A stretch of DNA of 64,000 bases from Actinokineospora auranticolor (GCF_002934265.1 NZ_PTIX01000028.1:30959-94958), one strand, 5' to 3'; counted from the first letter of the stretch, positions 42,560-51,204 are shown. Notes: generated from the sequence alone by a model not told the origin. Translations and numbers: made by a program.

Positions 42560-42801
42560 GGCAACACCTTCCTTGGGGGCGGCCGGTGCCTGCGGATGAG
42601 CGTCGAGGTCGCTCACAGGGGATCCGAGTGCCCGGCCTGCCGGGGGAGGCATTCACTCTTTCAGCCCAGTCGGGCTCAGACAAGAGGCCGTATGGACCCG
42701 TTCTGTTAAGCGAGTGTGTTGTCCGGCCACACATGCTCACACACCGCGATTGCCCGCGCACGAAGAGGGTCGTGTCGGTGCGGGGTGCGAGACTGCGCAC
42801 C

Positions 42802-43248
42802 GTGCTGTGTGACTACTTCGCCGCCCCGTCCGACGACGCCGCGGCCGGAGCGCTCGAGGCCTTCGACGTCGAGTTCGTCGACTTCAAGAACGCTGACCCG
42901 TTCGTCCTGTTCGGCAAGCTCGAGGCCCTGCTGACCGGCGCCACCTACGGGGCCGTGACGGCCGACCCCCGGCAGGGCGACCTCATCGCCGCCGAAGACG
43001 AGTGCCTGGTCGTCAGCGTGACCGACGCGCTGACGACGGCCCTGGCCACCGCCACCCCGGAAGCCCTCGCCGCGGCGGCCGCGGCGTGGACCGGGGCGGA
43101 CGAGTGGTTCGGCCCCGCCCTGGAGCCCTCCGCCGCGGACCTGGCGGGCCTCGCCGACTACCTGCTCACCGGTCTGACCGCGACGGCGGCCCTTGCCACG
43201 TCTGCCCAGGCCCGGGGCGAGCGGTTGTACTGCCGGGCATCGGTCTGA
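42802..43248 (+). CDS. Hypothetical actinobacterial protein
   Basis: An acidic, alanine-rich protein of about 148 residues beginning VLCDYFAAPSDDAAAGALEAF. It includes FVDFKNADPFVLFGKLEALL and TADPRQGDLIAAEDECLV, and ends ARGERLYCRASV. The start is uncertain because GTG codons at 42802, 42787 and 42772 and an ATG at 42733 are all in frame. Codon use is typical of genes in this window, so it is probably real. The family is not recognised and no membrane segment is seen. Confidence 0.5.
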   Translation: MLCDYFAAPSDDAAAGALEAFDVEFVDFKNADPFVLFGKLEALLTGATYGAVTADPRQGDLIAAEDECLVVSVTDALTTALATATPEALAAAAAAWTGADEWFGPALEPSAADLAGLADYLLTGLTATAALATSAQARGERLYCRASV

Positions 43249-43638
43249 CCCGCCGCACGGCGAACACAACCAGCCCACTCACGAGGGAAACCCCGCCCGC
43301 GACCACGGTTATGAGTCCTACTCCCATACCGACAAGACGCTCGTCGCCGACCGGGGTTCCGCCCGGGCTCCCGATTTCACACTGTCCACAATGGAGCTAT
43401 CTGCCGCGCCCGCGGCACCCGTCGCCACGCGACCACCGCCGGTAACCCAACCCGGCCCGACCTGCGATCCACCCTGAAGCACCCGCGCCACAACGCCCCA
43501 GCGGCGCCTCCACGGCGCCCCCGACGGCGCCGGGACCCAACCAAGATCATCCCCCCGGACTCCCGGGGCCCACCCCCGTTTCCAGCCTATCGATGCTGGT
43601 CAGCGGGCCGCAAGGGAGTCTGCCGGGGCTGTGGACAA
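43249..43638. other. Gene-free gap before the pirin gene
   Basis: About 390 bases separate the hypothetical gene from the convergent pirin. No frame shows coding character. The last 20 bases contain GGGGCTGTGGACAACTACC, which slightly resembles the end of the 78-bp repeat, but the rest does not match. I see nothing else here. Confidence 0.35.
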
Positions 43639-44625
43639 CTACCGGGCATGGGGATCGAGGTCGGCGGCGCTGAGGTGCGCGGCCGGGATCCGGCCGAGCC
43701 TGCCCGCCTGGTAGTCCTCGAAGGCGTCGACGATCTCCTGGCGGGTGTTCATCACGAACGGGCCGTAGCGGGCGACCGGTTCGTTGATCGGCAGACCACC
43801 CAGGACCAGGATCTCCCAGGTCGGCGAGTTGCCCGGCTGGGTGTCCGCCGCGCGGACCGTCAGCGCGGAGCCCGCGGTGAACACGGCGAGCTCACCCTCC
43901 GCCAGCGGACGCCCCTCGGGTCCGACCGCACCACGCCCGGACAGCACGTACACCAGCGCGTTGAAGTCCTCCGGCCACGGCATGTCCAGCCGCGCGCCTG
44001 CGGCCACCGTGGCGTGCACGTACGTGATCGGCGTGTAGGTCGCCCCGGGACCCCGGTGGCCCGCCAGGTCGCCCGCGATGACGCGGACCAGCGCGCCGCC
44101 GTCGTCGCTGGCCAGGAGGCGAGCGTCGGACGCGCCGATGTCCTGGTAGCGCGGCGGGGTCATCTTCAGCGACCGCGGCAGGTTCACCCACAGTTGGACA
44201 CCGTGGAACAACCCGCCCTTGGCGACCAGTTCCGGCGGCGGCACCTCATTGTGCAGGATCCCCGAGCCCGCGGTCATCCACTGGGTTGAGCCGTCGGTGA
44301 TCAGACCGCCGCCGCCGATGGAGTCGGTGTGCGCCATCGCGCCGTCGATCATGTAGGTGACGGTCTCGAAGCCGCGGTGCGGGTGCCACGGCGCGCCCTT
44401 GGCCTCGCCGGGGCCGTACTCGACGGCGCCCATGTGGTCGAGCAGCAGGAACGGGTCCGCCATGGCCAGGTCGACGCTCGGGAACGGGCGCCGGACCTGG
44501 AACCCCTCGCCCTCGGTGAAGGTCCCGGCCCGCACGGTGGCGCGCACCCGGCGCCACGCGGTCCCGTCCTCGGGCAACGCGGGCAGGCGGGGCAGGGTCA
44601 GGGTGTCCGCGGTGACAGCGGGCAT
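43639..44625 (-). CDS. Pirin family protein
   Basis: The 328-residue protein has both cupin domains of pirin. The N-terminal metal site is visible as PWHPHRGFETVTYMIDG and GSGILHNE, which supply the three histidines and one glutamate that bind iron or another metal. The C-terminal cupin continues with LPRSLKMTPPRYQDIGA and a typical tail NTRQEIVDAFEDYQ. Pirins act as quercetinases or as redox-sensitive regulators in different bacteria; this one cannot be placed. The ATG at 44625 has TGAGGAGGCGGTC upstream. It stands alone. Confidence 0.9.
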   Translation of the reverse strand: MPAVTADTLTLPRLPALPEDGTAWRRVRATVRAGTFTEGEGFQVRRPFPSVDLAMADPFLLLDHMGAVEYGPGEAKGAPWHPHRGFETVTYMIDGAMAHTDSIGGGGLITDGSTQWMTAGSGILHNEVPPPELVAKGGLFHGVQLWVNLPRSLKMTPPRYQDIGASDARLLASDDGGALVRVIAGDLAGHRGPGATYTPITYVHATVAAGARLDMPWPEDFNALVYVLSGRGAVGPEGRPLAEGELAVFTAGSALTVRAADTQPGNSPTWEILVLGGLPINEPVARYGPFVMNTRQEIVDAFEDYQAGRLGRIPAAHLSAADLDPHAR

Positions 44626-44715
44626 GACCGCCTCCTCAACACACCGGGGCCACCCCTGCGGCGACCCGACACCCCCACCAACATGGTTGCGCGCGCAATT
44701 ATTCCACCCGGACGG

Positions 44716-45234
44716 TCAGCGCTGCGGCCACATCGAGTAGATGAGGTTGTCCTCGTCCACGCACACGACCTGCGGCATCATCGGCTCCAACACCTGGTCG
44801 CACATCATCGGCCCGATCGTCACGGGCGACTTGACGGTGGCGGGCTTGGGCCGCTCGGCGTAGTAGTCGAACAGGATCGCGGCGGCCTGCTCGCAGTTGA
44901 GCCGCCCGGTCGGCGTCTCGATGACGACGGCGAGCATGTCCTTGCCGAGCGCACCCTTGAACGGCCGGTCGCAGTACTGGGCGGGCAGGGATTCCAGGAC
45001 CTTGTAGTCGACGCCGTCGACGTCGGTCGGCTCCGCCTTGGACGTGGCGGTCGTCGGACTCGGCTTGCTGGTCCGGGTCGTCGGCTTCGTCGTGGTCGTC
45101 GACGGCTTGGTCGTCGACGTCCGCGAGCTCGACGTCGCGGTCTCCGCGGAACCCACCACCGGGCTACCGGTGACGGCGGTGGAGCAGCCGGCGAGCACCA
45201 CTGCCAGCAGGGGTAAGACGACCTTCAGCTTCAT
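44716..45234 (-). CDS. Secreted lipoprotein, Thr/Ser-rich linker
   Basis: A 172-residue lipoprotein. The signal peptide LLAVVLAGCSTA carries the lipobox LAGC with the cysteine to be lipidated at residue 17. A Thr/Ser/Lys linker runs to about residue 70, and a small domain with four cysteines follows (QYCDRPF, LNCEQAAAIL, MMCDQVL, QVVCVDED), suggesting two disulfides. The family is not recognised. The ATG at 45234 gives a standard signal peptide. It is divergent from another lipoprotein gene across a 224-bp gap. Confidence 0.65.
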   Translation of the reverse strand: MKLKVVLPLLAVVLAGCSTAVTGSPVVGSAETATSSSRTSTTKPSTTTTKPTTRTSKPSPTTATSKAEPTDVDGVDYKVLESLPAQYCDRPFKGALGKDMLAVVIETPTGRLNCEQAAAILFDYYAERPKPATVKSPVTIGPMMCDQVLEPMMPQVVCVDEDNLIYSMWPQR

Positions 45235-45446
45235 GTCCGCATGGTCGGTCCACCACGAACCGCCGTTACGGAAGGAGCGGCAAAAGCCGAGGTCAGCACC
45301 CTGTGAGAACCATCTCGGGCACCGCGCGGAACCACACGGGAAGCGCGAGCGTCCCACCTGGTCAGTCCATTGAGGACGCGACGACCGTTACCGCACGATC
45401 GGTGGAATCTTCCCCGCTCACCCCGGCGGCACCGCGACCACGCCCC

Positions 45447-45452
45447 TACGGT
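45447..45452 (+). promoter_or_regulatory. -10 box for a leaderless lipoprotein gene
   Basis: TACGGT followed by six bases and a GTG start, the recurrent leaderless arrangement in this window. Confidence 0.45.
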
Positions 45453-45458
45453 GTCACG

Positions 45459-46055
45459 GTGCTCCTCCGATCCACGGCCCTGGCGCTGGCCTGTCTGGCT
45501 GTCGCGGGCTGCGCGTCCGCCACTTCCCACGCCGAGGTCGCCGCCACGCGTCCCGCCCCCACCACCACGACGGAGGCCCCACCCGAGGCCCTGGCCTCCG
45601 AGACTTCGGGCCCGGCCACCCCCGAGCCACGCCCCGGTATCACCGTGGCCACCCCGAAGGTCGTCCCCGACGCCGTCGACTGCGTCAGCTACGTCCCCCT
45701 GATCAGCAAGGCCACCGGCACCAGAGCCACCCAGATCGCGGACGAGCAGACAACCGCCGTCTGCCGCTACCGCCTCCCCTACCCACGAGGCACAACGAAC
45801 GTCGCCGTCTTCTTCCGCGCGGAACCCCCAGGCACCCCCAGCTACACCAAAACCGAAGACATCAACGGCAACACCGCCTACACCGTCCTCGGCGAAGACC
45901 CGTCCGCCTGCGGCCTCTCCATCACCCTGGACCGCTACCTGGCCCCCAACCAGCACGGCTCCCACCTGACCGTCCTGGGCACCTTCGAAACCGCCCCCTG
46001 CGCCACCACCCGAAAAATCACCGACGCGGTCTTCGACCGCCTAGCCGACGCCTAG
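45459..46055 (+). CDS. Secreted lipoprotein, DUF3558-like
   Basis: The 198-residue product has a lipobox signal peptide (ALALACLAVAGCAS, cysteine 18), a Thr/Pro/Ala-rich linker to about residue 60, and a small domain with paired cysteines (VDCVSYVP...AVCRYRLPYP, SACGLSITL...APCATT). It resembles DUF3558-type actinobacterial lipoproteins in spacing but I cannot confirm this. The GTG at 45459 follows a -10 box by six bases and has no ribosome site, so a leaderless mRNA is likely. Confidence 0.6.
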   Translation: MLLRSTALALACLAVAGCASATSHAEVAATRPAPTTTTEAPPEALASETSGPATPEPRPGITVATPKVVPDAVDCVSYVPLISKATGTRATQIADEQTTAVCRYRLPYPRGTTNVAVFFRAEPPGTPSYTKTEDINGNTAYTVLGEDPSACGLSITLDRYLAPNQHGSHLTVLGTFETAPCATTRKITDAVFDRLADA

Positions 46056-46071
46056 CCACACCCAGCTCGCC

Positions 46072-46131
46072 CAACTTCCCTTCCCCACCTTCTCTCTTCC
46101 CTTCCCTCTTCTCCATTCTCTTCTTTCTCAC
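46072..46131. other. Homopyrimidine-rich tract
   Basis: About 60 bases consist almost wholly of C and T on the plus strand, with only a few A residues (for example CTTCCCTTCCCCACCTTCTC). This is very unlike the surrounding composition. It lies just after a gene and just before the 46.2-kb repeat. No function can be assigned; such tracts can act in Rho-type termination or form triplex DNA. Confidence 0.5.
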
Positions 46132-46160
46132 CCAGCCATCCTCAAAACCGCCACAAGATC

Positions 46161-46338
46161 CCAGCCCCCACAGAACGCAACGCGCCCCTGCCATACGCCT
46201 TGATTGGGTGGACTTGCTTTGTGTGGGGGGACGGACCCGCCAAGCTCGCCTGCGGGTGGGGTGGGCTTGCCCCTCCCACCGCTTTTCCCCGCCGCAGGTC
46301 CGTAGGGGCCCCGCGCAAAGCAAGTTCACTCAATCAAG
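46161..46338. repeat. Structured GC-rich repeat, copy 1
   Basis: This stretch shares most of its sequence with 63494-63662. The conserved core ACGGACC-GCCAAGCTCGCC is followed by GCGGGTGGGGTGGGCTTGCC and a TCGTAGGGGCCC-like end. In this copy, imperfect inverted ends CTTGATTGGGTGGACTTGCT (46199-) and AGCAAGTTCACTCAATCAAG (-46338) pair over 23 bases with two mismatches. A central hairpin GGTGGG/CCCACC lies between them. It has no coding sense and looks like a MITE or an extragenic palindromic repeat. Confidence 0.7.
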
Positions 46339-46427
46339 GCCGCGCATCTTTTCCGCGAACAGCCGGACCGATCAACCCAACCACGATCCCAACCGGCACC
46401 CCCGCAGCACAAAGATGATCAACGCAC

Positions 46428-46505
46428 GCCTCCGGCCCCCAATGCCAATTCTAGCCAAGGGGGCCGACAGCTCCGAGCGAAGACGATCATGCCTGTGCAC
46501 AACTC
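46428..46505 (+). repeat. 78-bp dispersed repeat, copy 2
   Basis: Begins GCCTCCGGCCCCCAATGCC and ends GACGATCATGCCTGTGCACA followed by ACTC. Length is identical to the copies at 23970-24047 (inverted) and 46829-46906. Most differences are single bases. Confidence 0.7.
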
Positions 46506-46584
46506 AAGGCGCGCCCCCGGTAGCACCCGGATCAGCCGCCCAACCGCCGCCAAGTCAGCGAAGATCAAACCGATGCCTCCGGCC

Positions 46585-46827
46585 CAATGCCACTAACTTA
46601 CGGAGCATCGTTGCAGGTCAACGGCATCTTGAGGGTGCCGTGCGAGAGGCAGGCGGCACGTGCGACGACGCCCTGCGGCACACCATACTTCCATGGCCCG
46701 CATTGGGGCATCGAGCGAACACGCAACCCACTGTCGCAAGTGGACTTGATCCGAGTGTTCCAGAGGTCGATCGCCAATCGCTTAGACCGATACTGGCCAG
46801 CGAAAACGCGCTAAGTTAGTGGCATTG
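46585..46827. mobile_element. MITE-like IS4-type element with 11-bp target duplication
   Basis: The 243-bp element has 16-bp perfect inverted ends, CAATGCCACTAACTTA (46585-46600) and TAAGTTAGTGGCATTG (46812-46827). It is flanked by the direct repeat TGCCTCCGGCC (46574-46584 and 46828-46838), which is an 11-bp target duplication. The same end sequence, with one base changed, begins the IS4-type transposase pseudogene at 62884. The interior has no transposase reading frame, so it is a non-autonomous derivative. Confidence 0.8.
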
Positions 46828-46828
46828 T

Positions 46829-46906
46829 GCCTCCGGCCCCCACTATCCATCCTAGCCAAGAGGGCCGACAATCCCGGCTGAAGATGATCAAGCCTGTGCA
46901 CAACTC
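46829..46906 (+). repeat. 78-bp dispersed repeat, copy 3
   Basis: Begins GCCTCCGGCCCCCACTATCC and ends ATGATCAAGCCTGTGCACAA followed by CTC. Its first ten bases coincide with the target duplication of the MITE-like element immediately to its left, so the element landed at the edge of this repeat. Confidence 0.7.
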
Positions 46907-46970
46907 CCCAAGCACGCGGGCACACCCAACCAAGCCCCGGCTTTCCGCGATGAGTTGAACAAAGCCCAGA

Positions 46971-47816
46971 TCAGGCCACCCAAGCCTTCCACGCAGGCAA
47001 CAACACCGCGAGCAACCCCTCCGGATTCTCCACCGCAGGCGAATGCCCAGCCCCCACCACAGTCACGAACTCCGACCCCAACCGCTCAGCCATCCACCGC
47101 TGCAACGACGTAGGCCAAGCGTCGTCCGTTTCCCCGCACACCACCAACCGAGGCGTCTCCCCCAACGCCTCCCCCAACTCTCCCACCAGATCCGGTTCGG
47201 TCCGCAACCCGGCGCTCATCCCCAGCAACGACTCCGGCCGATTCCGCAAGAACCTCAAGTTCAAGAACTCCCGAACCGGCTCCGCCAACGAAAGCCACCG
47301 CGGATTCCCCGCGTTCAGCACCTCCAACGCCCGGTGCGCCCCCGCGATCCCCTGCGCCCGCAGCAACGGCTCCCCGAGGTCCAACACCTGCCGCCGCGGC
47401 CCATGCGGCAAATCCGCGGGCCCCGAACTCAACAACGTGAGCCCCCGAACCCGAGCCCCCGCCAACACCGCCCGCCGAACCACCAACCCGCCGTACGAGT
47501 GCCCCAGCAGCACCACCGGCCGATCCAACCCGTTCACCAGCCCGGCAACCACATCCCCGAGCGGCCCAGGCAGGTACTCGTCCTCCACCGCGGGCCCGGT
47601 GGAATCCTGCTGCCCGGGCAGATCCACCGCCAACGGCGAGAACCCGGCCGCGGCGAGCGGGTCCAGCAACGGCGCGAAGTCCTCCTTCGACCCCGTGTAG
47701 CCGGGCACCAACACCGCGTACGGCCCGCCCGTATCCGCCAGCAGCGCCCCGATCGGACCGTACGGCCCCGAGTACTCCACCGCGGCGGCGGAATGCGAAG
47801 TCAACTGGGAGTGCAT
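46971..47816 (-). CDS. Alpha/beta hydrolase
   Basis: The 281-residue enzyme has an oxyanion-type region VLVPGYTGSKEDFAPLLDPL, then VDLPGQQDS, the nucleophile elbow LLGHSYGGLV (Ser at about 106), a late acid in ETDDAWPTS and the catalytic histidine in GAGHSPAVENPEGL. It is a complete serine hydrolase of the lipase/esterase type; the substrate is not inferable. The ATG at 47816 is chosen for length and the upstream CGGGGGT. It ends near the repeat cluster and stands alone, with the PQQ-like gene starting upstream. Confidence 0.85.
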   Translation of the reverse strand: MHSQLTSHSAAAVEYSGPYGPIGALLADTGGPYAVLVPGYTGSKEDFAPLLDPLAAAGFSPLAVDLPGQQDSTGPAVEDEYLPGPLGDVVAGLVNGLDRPVVLLGHSYGGLVVRRAVLAGARVRGLTLLSSGPADLPHGPRRQVLDLGEPLLRAQGIAGAHRALEVLNAGNPRWLSLAEPVREFLNLRFLRNRPESLLGMSAGLRTEPDLVGELGEALGETPRLVVCGETDDAWPTSLQRWMAERLGSEFVTVVGAGHSPAVENPEGLLAVLLPAWKAWVA

Positions 47817-47835
47817 ACCCCCGAGTGTGCCCGCC

Positions 47836-49197
47836 TCAGTGCAGGGCGACCACCGTGTCACCCCGTTGCTCGAGCACCACGGGCCCCACGGTCGACATCG
47901 TCACCGGCCCGGAGTACCCCTCGCGGTCGACCGGGATCGTCCCGATCCGATCACCGCTGGCCTGGTCGATCACCACGAGACCGTTCGCCACCGGCAGCAG
48001 CGCCCGACCGGCGAACACCACACCCGGCCCCAGCGTGTCCGGGACAGTCCTGAGTGGACTCAGGTCGATCGCGGACAGCACGACCGTGCGCGACCCCGTG
48101 TACCAGTGGTACGTGGCCGTCGCGGTCGACACCAGCGGGCTGTGCCCGGGCGGATCCGCGCGCAGGTCCGAAGAGCCCAGTTCCACCGGGTACGTCCCCT
48201 GCACCTGCCCCTGTTCGTTGTAGACCACCACACGACCCGGGTCGGGCAGGGCGACCGCGGTCAGGGTGTTGTTCATGGCGACCACCTGGGCGCCGCGCCC
48301 GTCGAGCAGCAGGCTGGTGACCTCCTCCGGCTTGTCCGACTCGGCCGGGGCCGCGCGCAGGACGGTCAGGCGGTCGGTGGTCTCGTCCGGGCAGGACTCG
48401 ACCACCGCGACCTTGCCGGGGGTGGTCAGCACGGTGTGGAACTCGCAGTCGGTGCGCGGCTGCTTGCCGGGGTTCACCTTCGCCGCGACCGTGCCGTACT
48501 CGAGGGTCTTCACCAGGTCCGAGCGCAGCGACAGCAGCAGCTTGGACCCGGTGAACGTCGCGTAGTCGACGCCGTCGTCGAGCAGCTTGGTGCCCAGCTC
48601 GGCGTCGCTGTGCCGCTGCCGGTCGCGCTCGCCGGAGGTCGGCTTCAGCGCGGTGATCTCGCTGCACCCGCCCTCGGCGCGGGGGTCGCCCGACGGGAGC
48701 AGGCCGCTGCCGGTGCGGTAGACGGCGATGACCTTCTTCCACGACACGCCGATGGTGCACAGGTCGAGGCCGCGCCGGTAGGTCCAGCGGACGTCGCCGG
48801 TGCGCGGGTCGCGGCCCGCCACCTCGCCGCCGTCACCGGTGACGACCGTGGACGCGATGTCCTGGTCGTTCTGGTCGATGCCGACGACCACGGGCTGCCA
48901 GGTGGCCGGGCTCTTGGCCCGCCACGCCTCGCCCAGCGACGGGGGGAAGACCTCCGGCTGGGCGAGGTACCCGGGGTTCACGTCGGTGGTGCGGCTCTCG
49001 GTCGCGTTGACCTCGCTGGTCTGCCAGACCAACACCAGTCCCGCGACCAGGGCCACGATGACGACCAGCAGCAGCACCCAGTCGCGACGGCGGTTGAAGC
49101 CGTGCCTGGGGCCGACCCGCACAGGTGCGGGCGGGACGTCCCCGTCGAGCACGTCCTCGCCGCTGACCACCTGGTTCGTGGGGTTCCCTAGCGTCAC
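47836..49197 (-). CDS. Membrane-anchored beta-propeller-like protein (Rv3212 type)
   Basis: A 453-residue protein with a short cytoplasmic N-terminus, one membrane helix (DWVLLLVVIVALVAGLVLVW at about residues 37-56), and an extracytoplasmic region with repeated PQQ/WD-like blades (GEVAGRDPRTGDVRWTYRRG, RVVVYNEQGQVQGTYPVEL, NGLVVIDQASGDRIGTIPVD). Cysteine pairs are present (DLCTIG, GGCSEI, TDCEFH, ESCPDE). It corresponds in location to Rv3212, downstream of rhlE; function unknown. The GTG at 49197 lies five bases after the rhlE stop. Confidence 0.8.
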   Translation of the reverse strand: MTLGNPTNQVVSGEDVLDGDVPPAPVRVGPRHGFNRRRDWVLLLVVIVALVAGLVLVWQTSEVNATESRTTDVNPGYLAQPEVFPPSLGEAWRAKSPATWQPVVVGIDQNDQDIASTVVTGDGGEVAGRDPRTGDVRWTYRRGLDLCTIGVSWKKVIAVYRTGSGLLPSGDPRAEGGCSEITALKPTSGERDRQRHSDAELGTKLLDDGVDYATFTGSKLLLSLRSDLVKTLEYGTVAAKVNPGKQPRTDCEFHTVLTTPGKVAVVESCPDETTDRLTVLRAAPAESDKPEEVTSLLLDGRGAQVVAMNNTLTAVALPDPGRVVVYNEQGQVQGTYPVELGSSDLRADPPGHSPLVSTATATYHWYTGSRTVVLSAIDLSPLRTVPDTLGPGVVFAGRALLPVANGLVVIDQASGDRIGTIPVDREGYSGPVTMSTVGPVVLEQRGDTVVALH

Positions 49198-49202
49198 GAG
49201 CG

Positions 49203-50939
49203 CTAGTCTGCACCGCCCGGTGTCTCGCCCGTGTTGGCCCCCGGCTCCCCGGCCACCTCGGCACCGCCGCGGCGGCGACGGCGGCGGGGTCGGGCGGGCT
49301 TGTCGGACTTGGCCTCGGGCGCCTGCTCCGGCCCGGACGACACCACCTCGGCGGTCACCGACGAGGTCGGTTCCTCGCCGACGTCCTTGCCGCCGCGCCT
49401 GCGGCGGCGCTTGCGCGGCCTGCTGTCGCCGTCGCCGTCCTCGTCGACCGCGGGCCTGCTGGCCGTCGCCTCGGCGGCCCGGACCCGGCTCGCGCCGGTG
49501 GCCCGCACCCGCCGCGACCGCGGCGCCGACGCACCCCGGCGCTTGCCGCCGAAGTCCTCCTCCGGCTCGGCGTCGAGGCCCGCGCGGGTGCGCTTGCCGA
49601 TCGGCAGCCTGCCCGTGGAGCCCTCGGGGATGCCCAGGTCCGCGAACAGGTGGTCGGAGGTGGAGTAGGTCTCCACCGGCTCGGGCTTGCCCAGACCGAG
49701 CGCGTCGCTGATCGCCTTCCAGCGCGGCTCCTCGTCCCAGTCGACCAGGGTGACCGCCACGCCGGTCTTGCCCGCGCGGCCGGTGCGGCCGATGCGGTGG
49801 ACGTAGGTCTTCTCGTCCTCCGGGCACTGGTAGTTGATGACGTGTGTGACATCGGTCACGTCGATGCCGCGCGCGGCGACGTCGGTGCAGACCAGGACGT
49901 CGACCTTGCCGGAGCGGAACGCGCGCAGCGCCTGCTCGCGGGCGCCCTGGCCGAGGTCGCCGTGCACCGCGCCCGCGGCGAACCCGCGCTCGGTGAGCTC
50001 GTCGGCGACCTTCTGCGCGGTCCGCTTGGTCCTGGCGAAGATCATCGTCAGGCCGCGGCCCTCGGCCTGCAGCGACCGGGCCACGACCTCGATCTTGTCC
50101 AGCGAGTGCGCCCGGTAGATGAACTGCTCGGTGCGCTCGTGCACGGCGCTGGCGTCGTTCTCCTCGGCCCGGATGTGCGTGGGCTGGGTGAGGAACGTGC
50201 GGGCCAGGGTGATGATCGGGCCGGGCATGGTGGCCGAGAACAGCATGGTCTGCCGCTGGTCGGGGACCATGCGCAGGATGCGCTCGATGTCGGGCAGGAA
50301 GCCCAGGTCGAGCATCTCGTCGGCCTCGTCGAGCACCAGGCCGCGGACCTTGCCCAGCACCAGGTGCTTCTGCTCGGCCAGGTCCAGCAGCCTGCCCGGG
50401 GTGCCGATGACGATGTCCACGCCCTTGCGCAGCGAGGCCACCTGCGGCTCGTACGGCCTGCCGCCGTAGATCGACAGGACCCGCACGCCGAGGTGCTTGC
50501 CCGCGTCCCGGATGTCGGCGGTGACCTGCAGGCACAGCTCGCGGGTCGGGACCACGACCAGGGCCTGCGGGGTGCCGTCGCCGGGGGTCTGGATGCGCTG
50601 CAGCAGCGGCACGCCGAAGCCCAGCGTCTTGCCGGTGCCGGTGCGGGCCTGACCGATCAGGTCCTCGCCCGCCAGCGCCAGCGGCAGCGTCAGCTCCTGG
50701 ATGGCGAACGTGCGCTCGATGCCCGCGCCCGCCAGCGCCCGCACGATCTCCTCGCGGACTCCCAGCTCGGCGAACGTGGGCGCCTCGGGGTCGACCTGCG
50801 CGACCGCGGCCGCGGTCAGCGGGTGGGATGTGTCGTTCTCCGGCAGACCGGCCTCGCTGTGCTCCAGCGAGACGGGGTCCAGCTCCGGTGCGTTCTCGCG
50901 CGTGGCGGTGTCGCCGCCCGCGGTGTCTTCCTGCGTCAG
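49203..50939 (-). CDS. rhlE: DEAD-box RNA helicase, RhlE/CsdA-like
   Basis: The 578-residue helicase has all core motifs in order: Q-motif (FAIQELTLPLALAG), motif I ARTGTGKT, PTRELCLQ, GTPGRLLD, DEADEMLD, SATMP, then the second RecA-like domain with ARTKRTAQ, GDLGQGAREQAL, CTDVAARGIDV and HRIGRTGRAGK. The Arg/Lys-rich tail after about residue 410 is typical of RNA-binding extensions. It unwinds RNA in ribosome assembly and mRNA turnover and corresponds to Rv3211. The start is odd: no ATG, GTG or TTG lies in frame near the start of the conserved region, and a CTG at 50939 nine bases after GAGAGAGG is the best candidate. Confidence 0.88.
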   Translation of the reverse strand: MTQEDTAGGDTATRENAPELDPVSLEHSEAGLPENDTSHPLTAAAVAQVDPEAPTFAELGVREEIVRALAGAGIERTFAIQELTLPLALAGEDLIGQARTGTGKTLGFGVPLLQRIQTPGDGTPQALVVVPTRELCLQVTADIRDAGKHLGVRVLSIYGGRPYEPQVASLRKGVDIVIGTPGRLLDLAEQKHLVLGKVRGLVLDEADEMLDLGFLPDIERILRMVPDQRQTMLFSATMPGPIITLARTFLTQPTHIRAEENDASAVHERTEQFIYRAHSLDKIEVVARSLQAEGRGLTMIFARTKRTAQKVADELTERGFAAGAVHGDLGQGAREQALRAFRSGKVDVLVCTDVAARGIDVTDVTHVINYQCPEDEKTYVHRIGRTGRAGKTGVAVTLVDWDEEPRWKAISDALGLGKPEPVETYSTSDHLFADLGIPEGSTGRLPIGKRTRAGLDAEPEEDFGGKRRGASAPRSRRVRATGASRVRAAEATASRPAVDEDGDGDSRPRKRRRRRGGKDVGEEPTSSVTAEVVSSGPEQAPEAKSDKPARPRRRRRRGGAEVAGEPGANTGETPGGAD

Positions 50940-51204
50940 GGTGATCAGCCTCTCTCGATACCAGCGCGCTCTGCCCTGGGGCCCTTTCGACCGCGCCGTC
51001 CGGCCCTGGAGCGCTACCTCCGGGCGGGGCGCGGGAGGGCCTCGTGAGGAAGGCGCGCACCCACTCTGCTCGGGCTGTGGGCTCCGGTGCCCACGAGGTG
51101 TTCCCCGAGGTCTCGCCATTGTCGCCGCCCGGGCCGCGGACCACCCGCCGTAGAGCGGTGGTGGGCCGGACGTCCTGGCGAGTCTACCCGCGACAGCGTC
51201 CGGA

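Noticed and set aside
43560..43640. Possible fourth copy of the 78-bp repeat before the pirin gene
   Set aside because: Only the GCTGTGGACAACT end is similar; the rest does not align over 78 bases.
46142..46333. Small minus-strand frame with sequence like that at 63424-63669
   Set aside because: The similarity comes from the shared structured repeat. The frame shows no start signal or protein-like constraint, so it is treated as repeat DNA, not as a gene family.
46586..46814. Open frame inside the MITE-like element
   Set aside because: It covers the inverted ends and has no similarity to a transposase that I can see; the element is non-coding.
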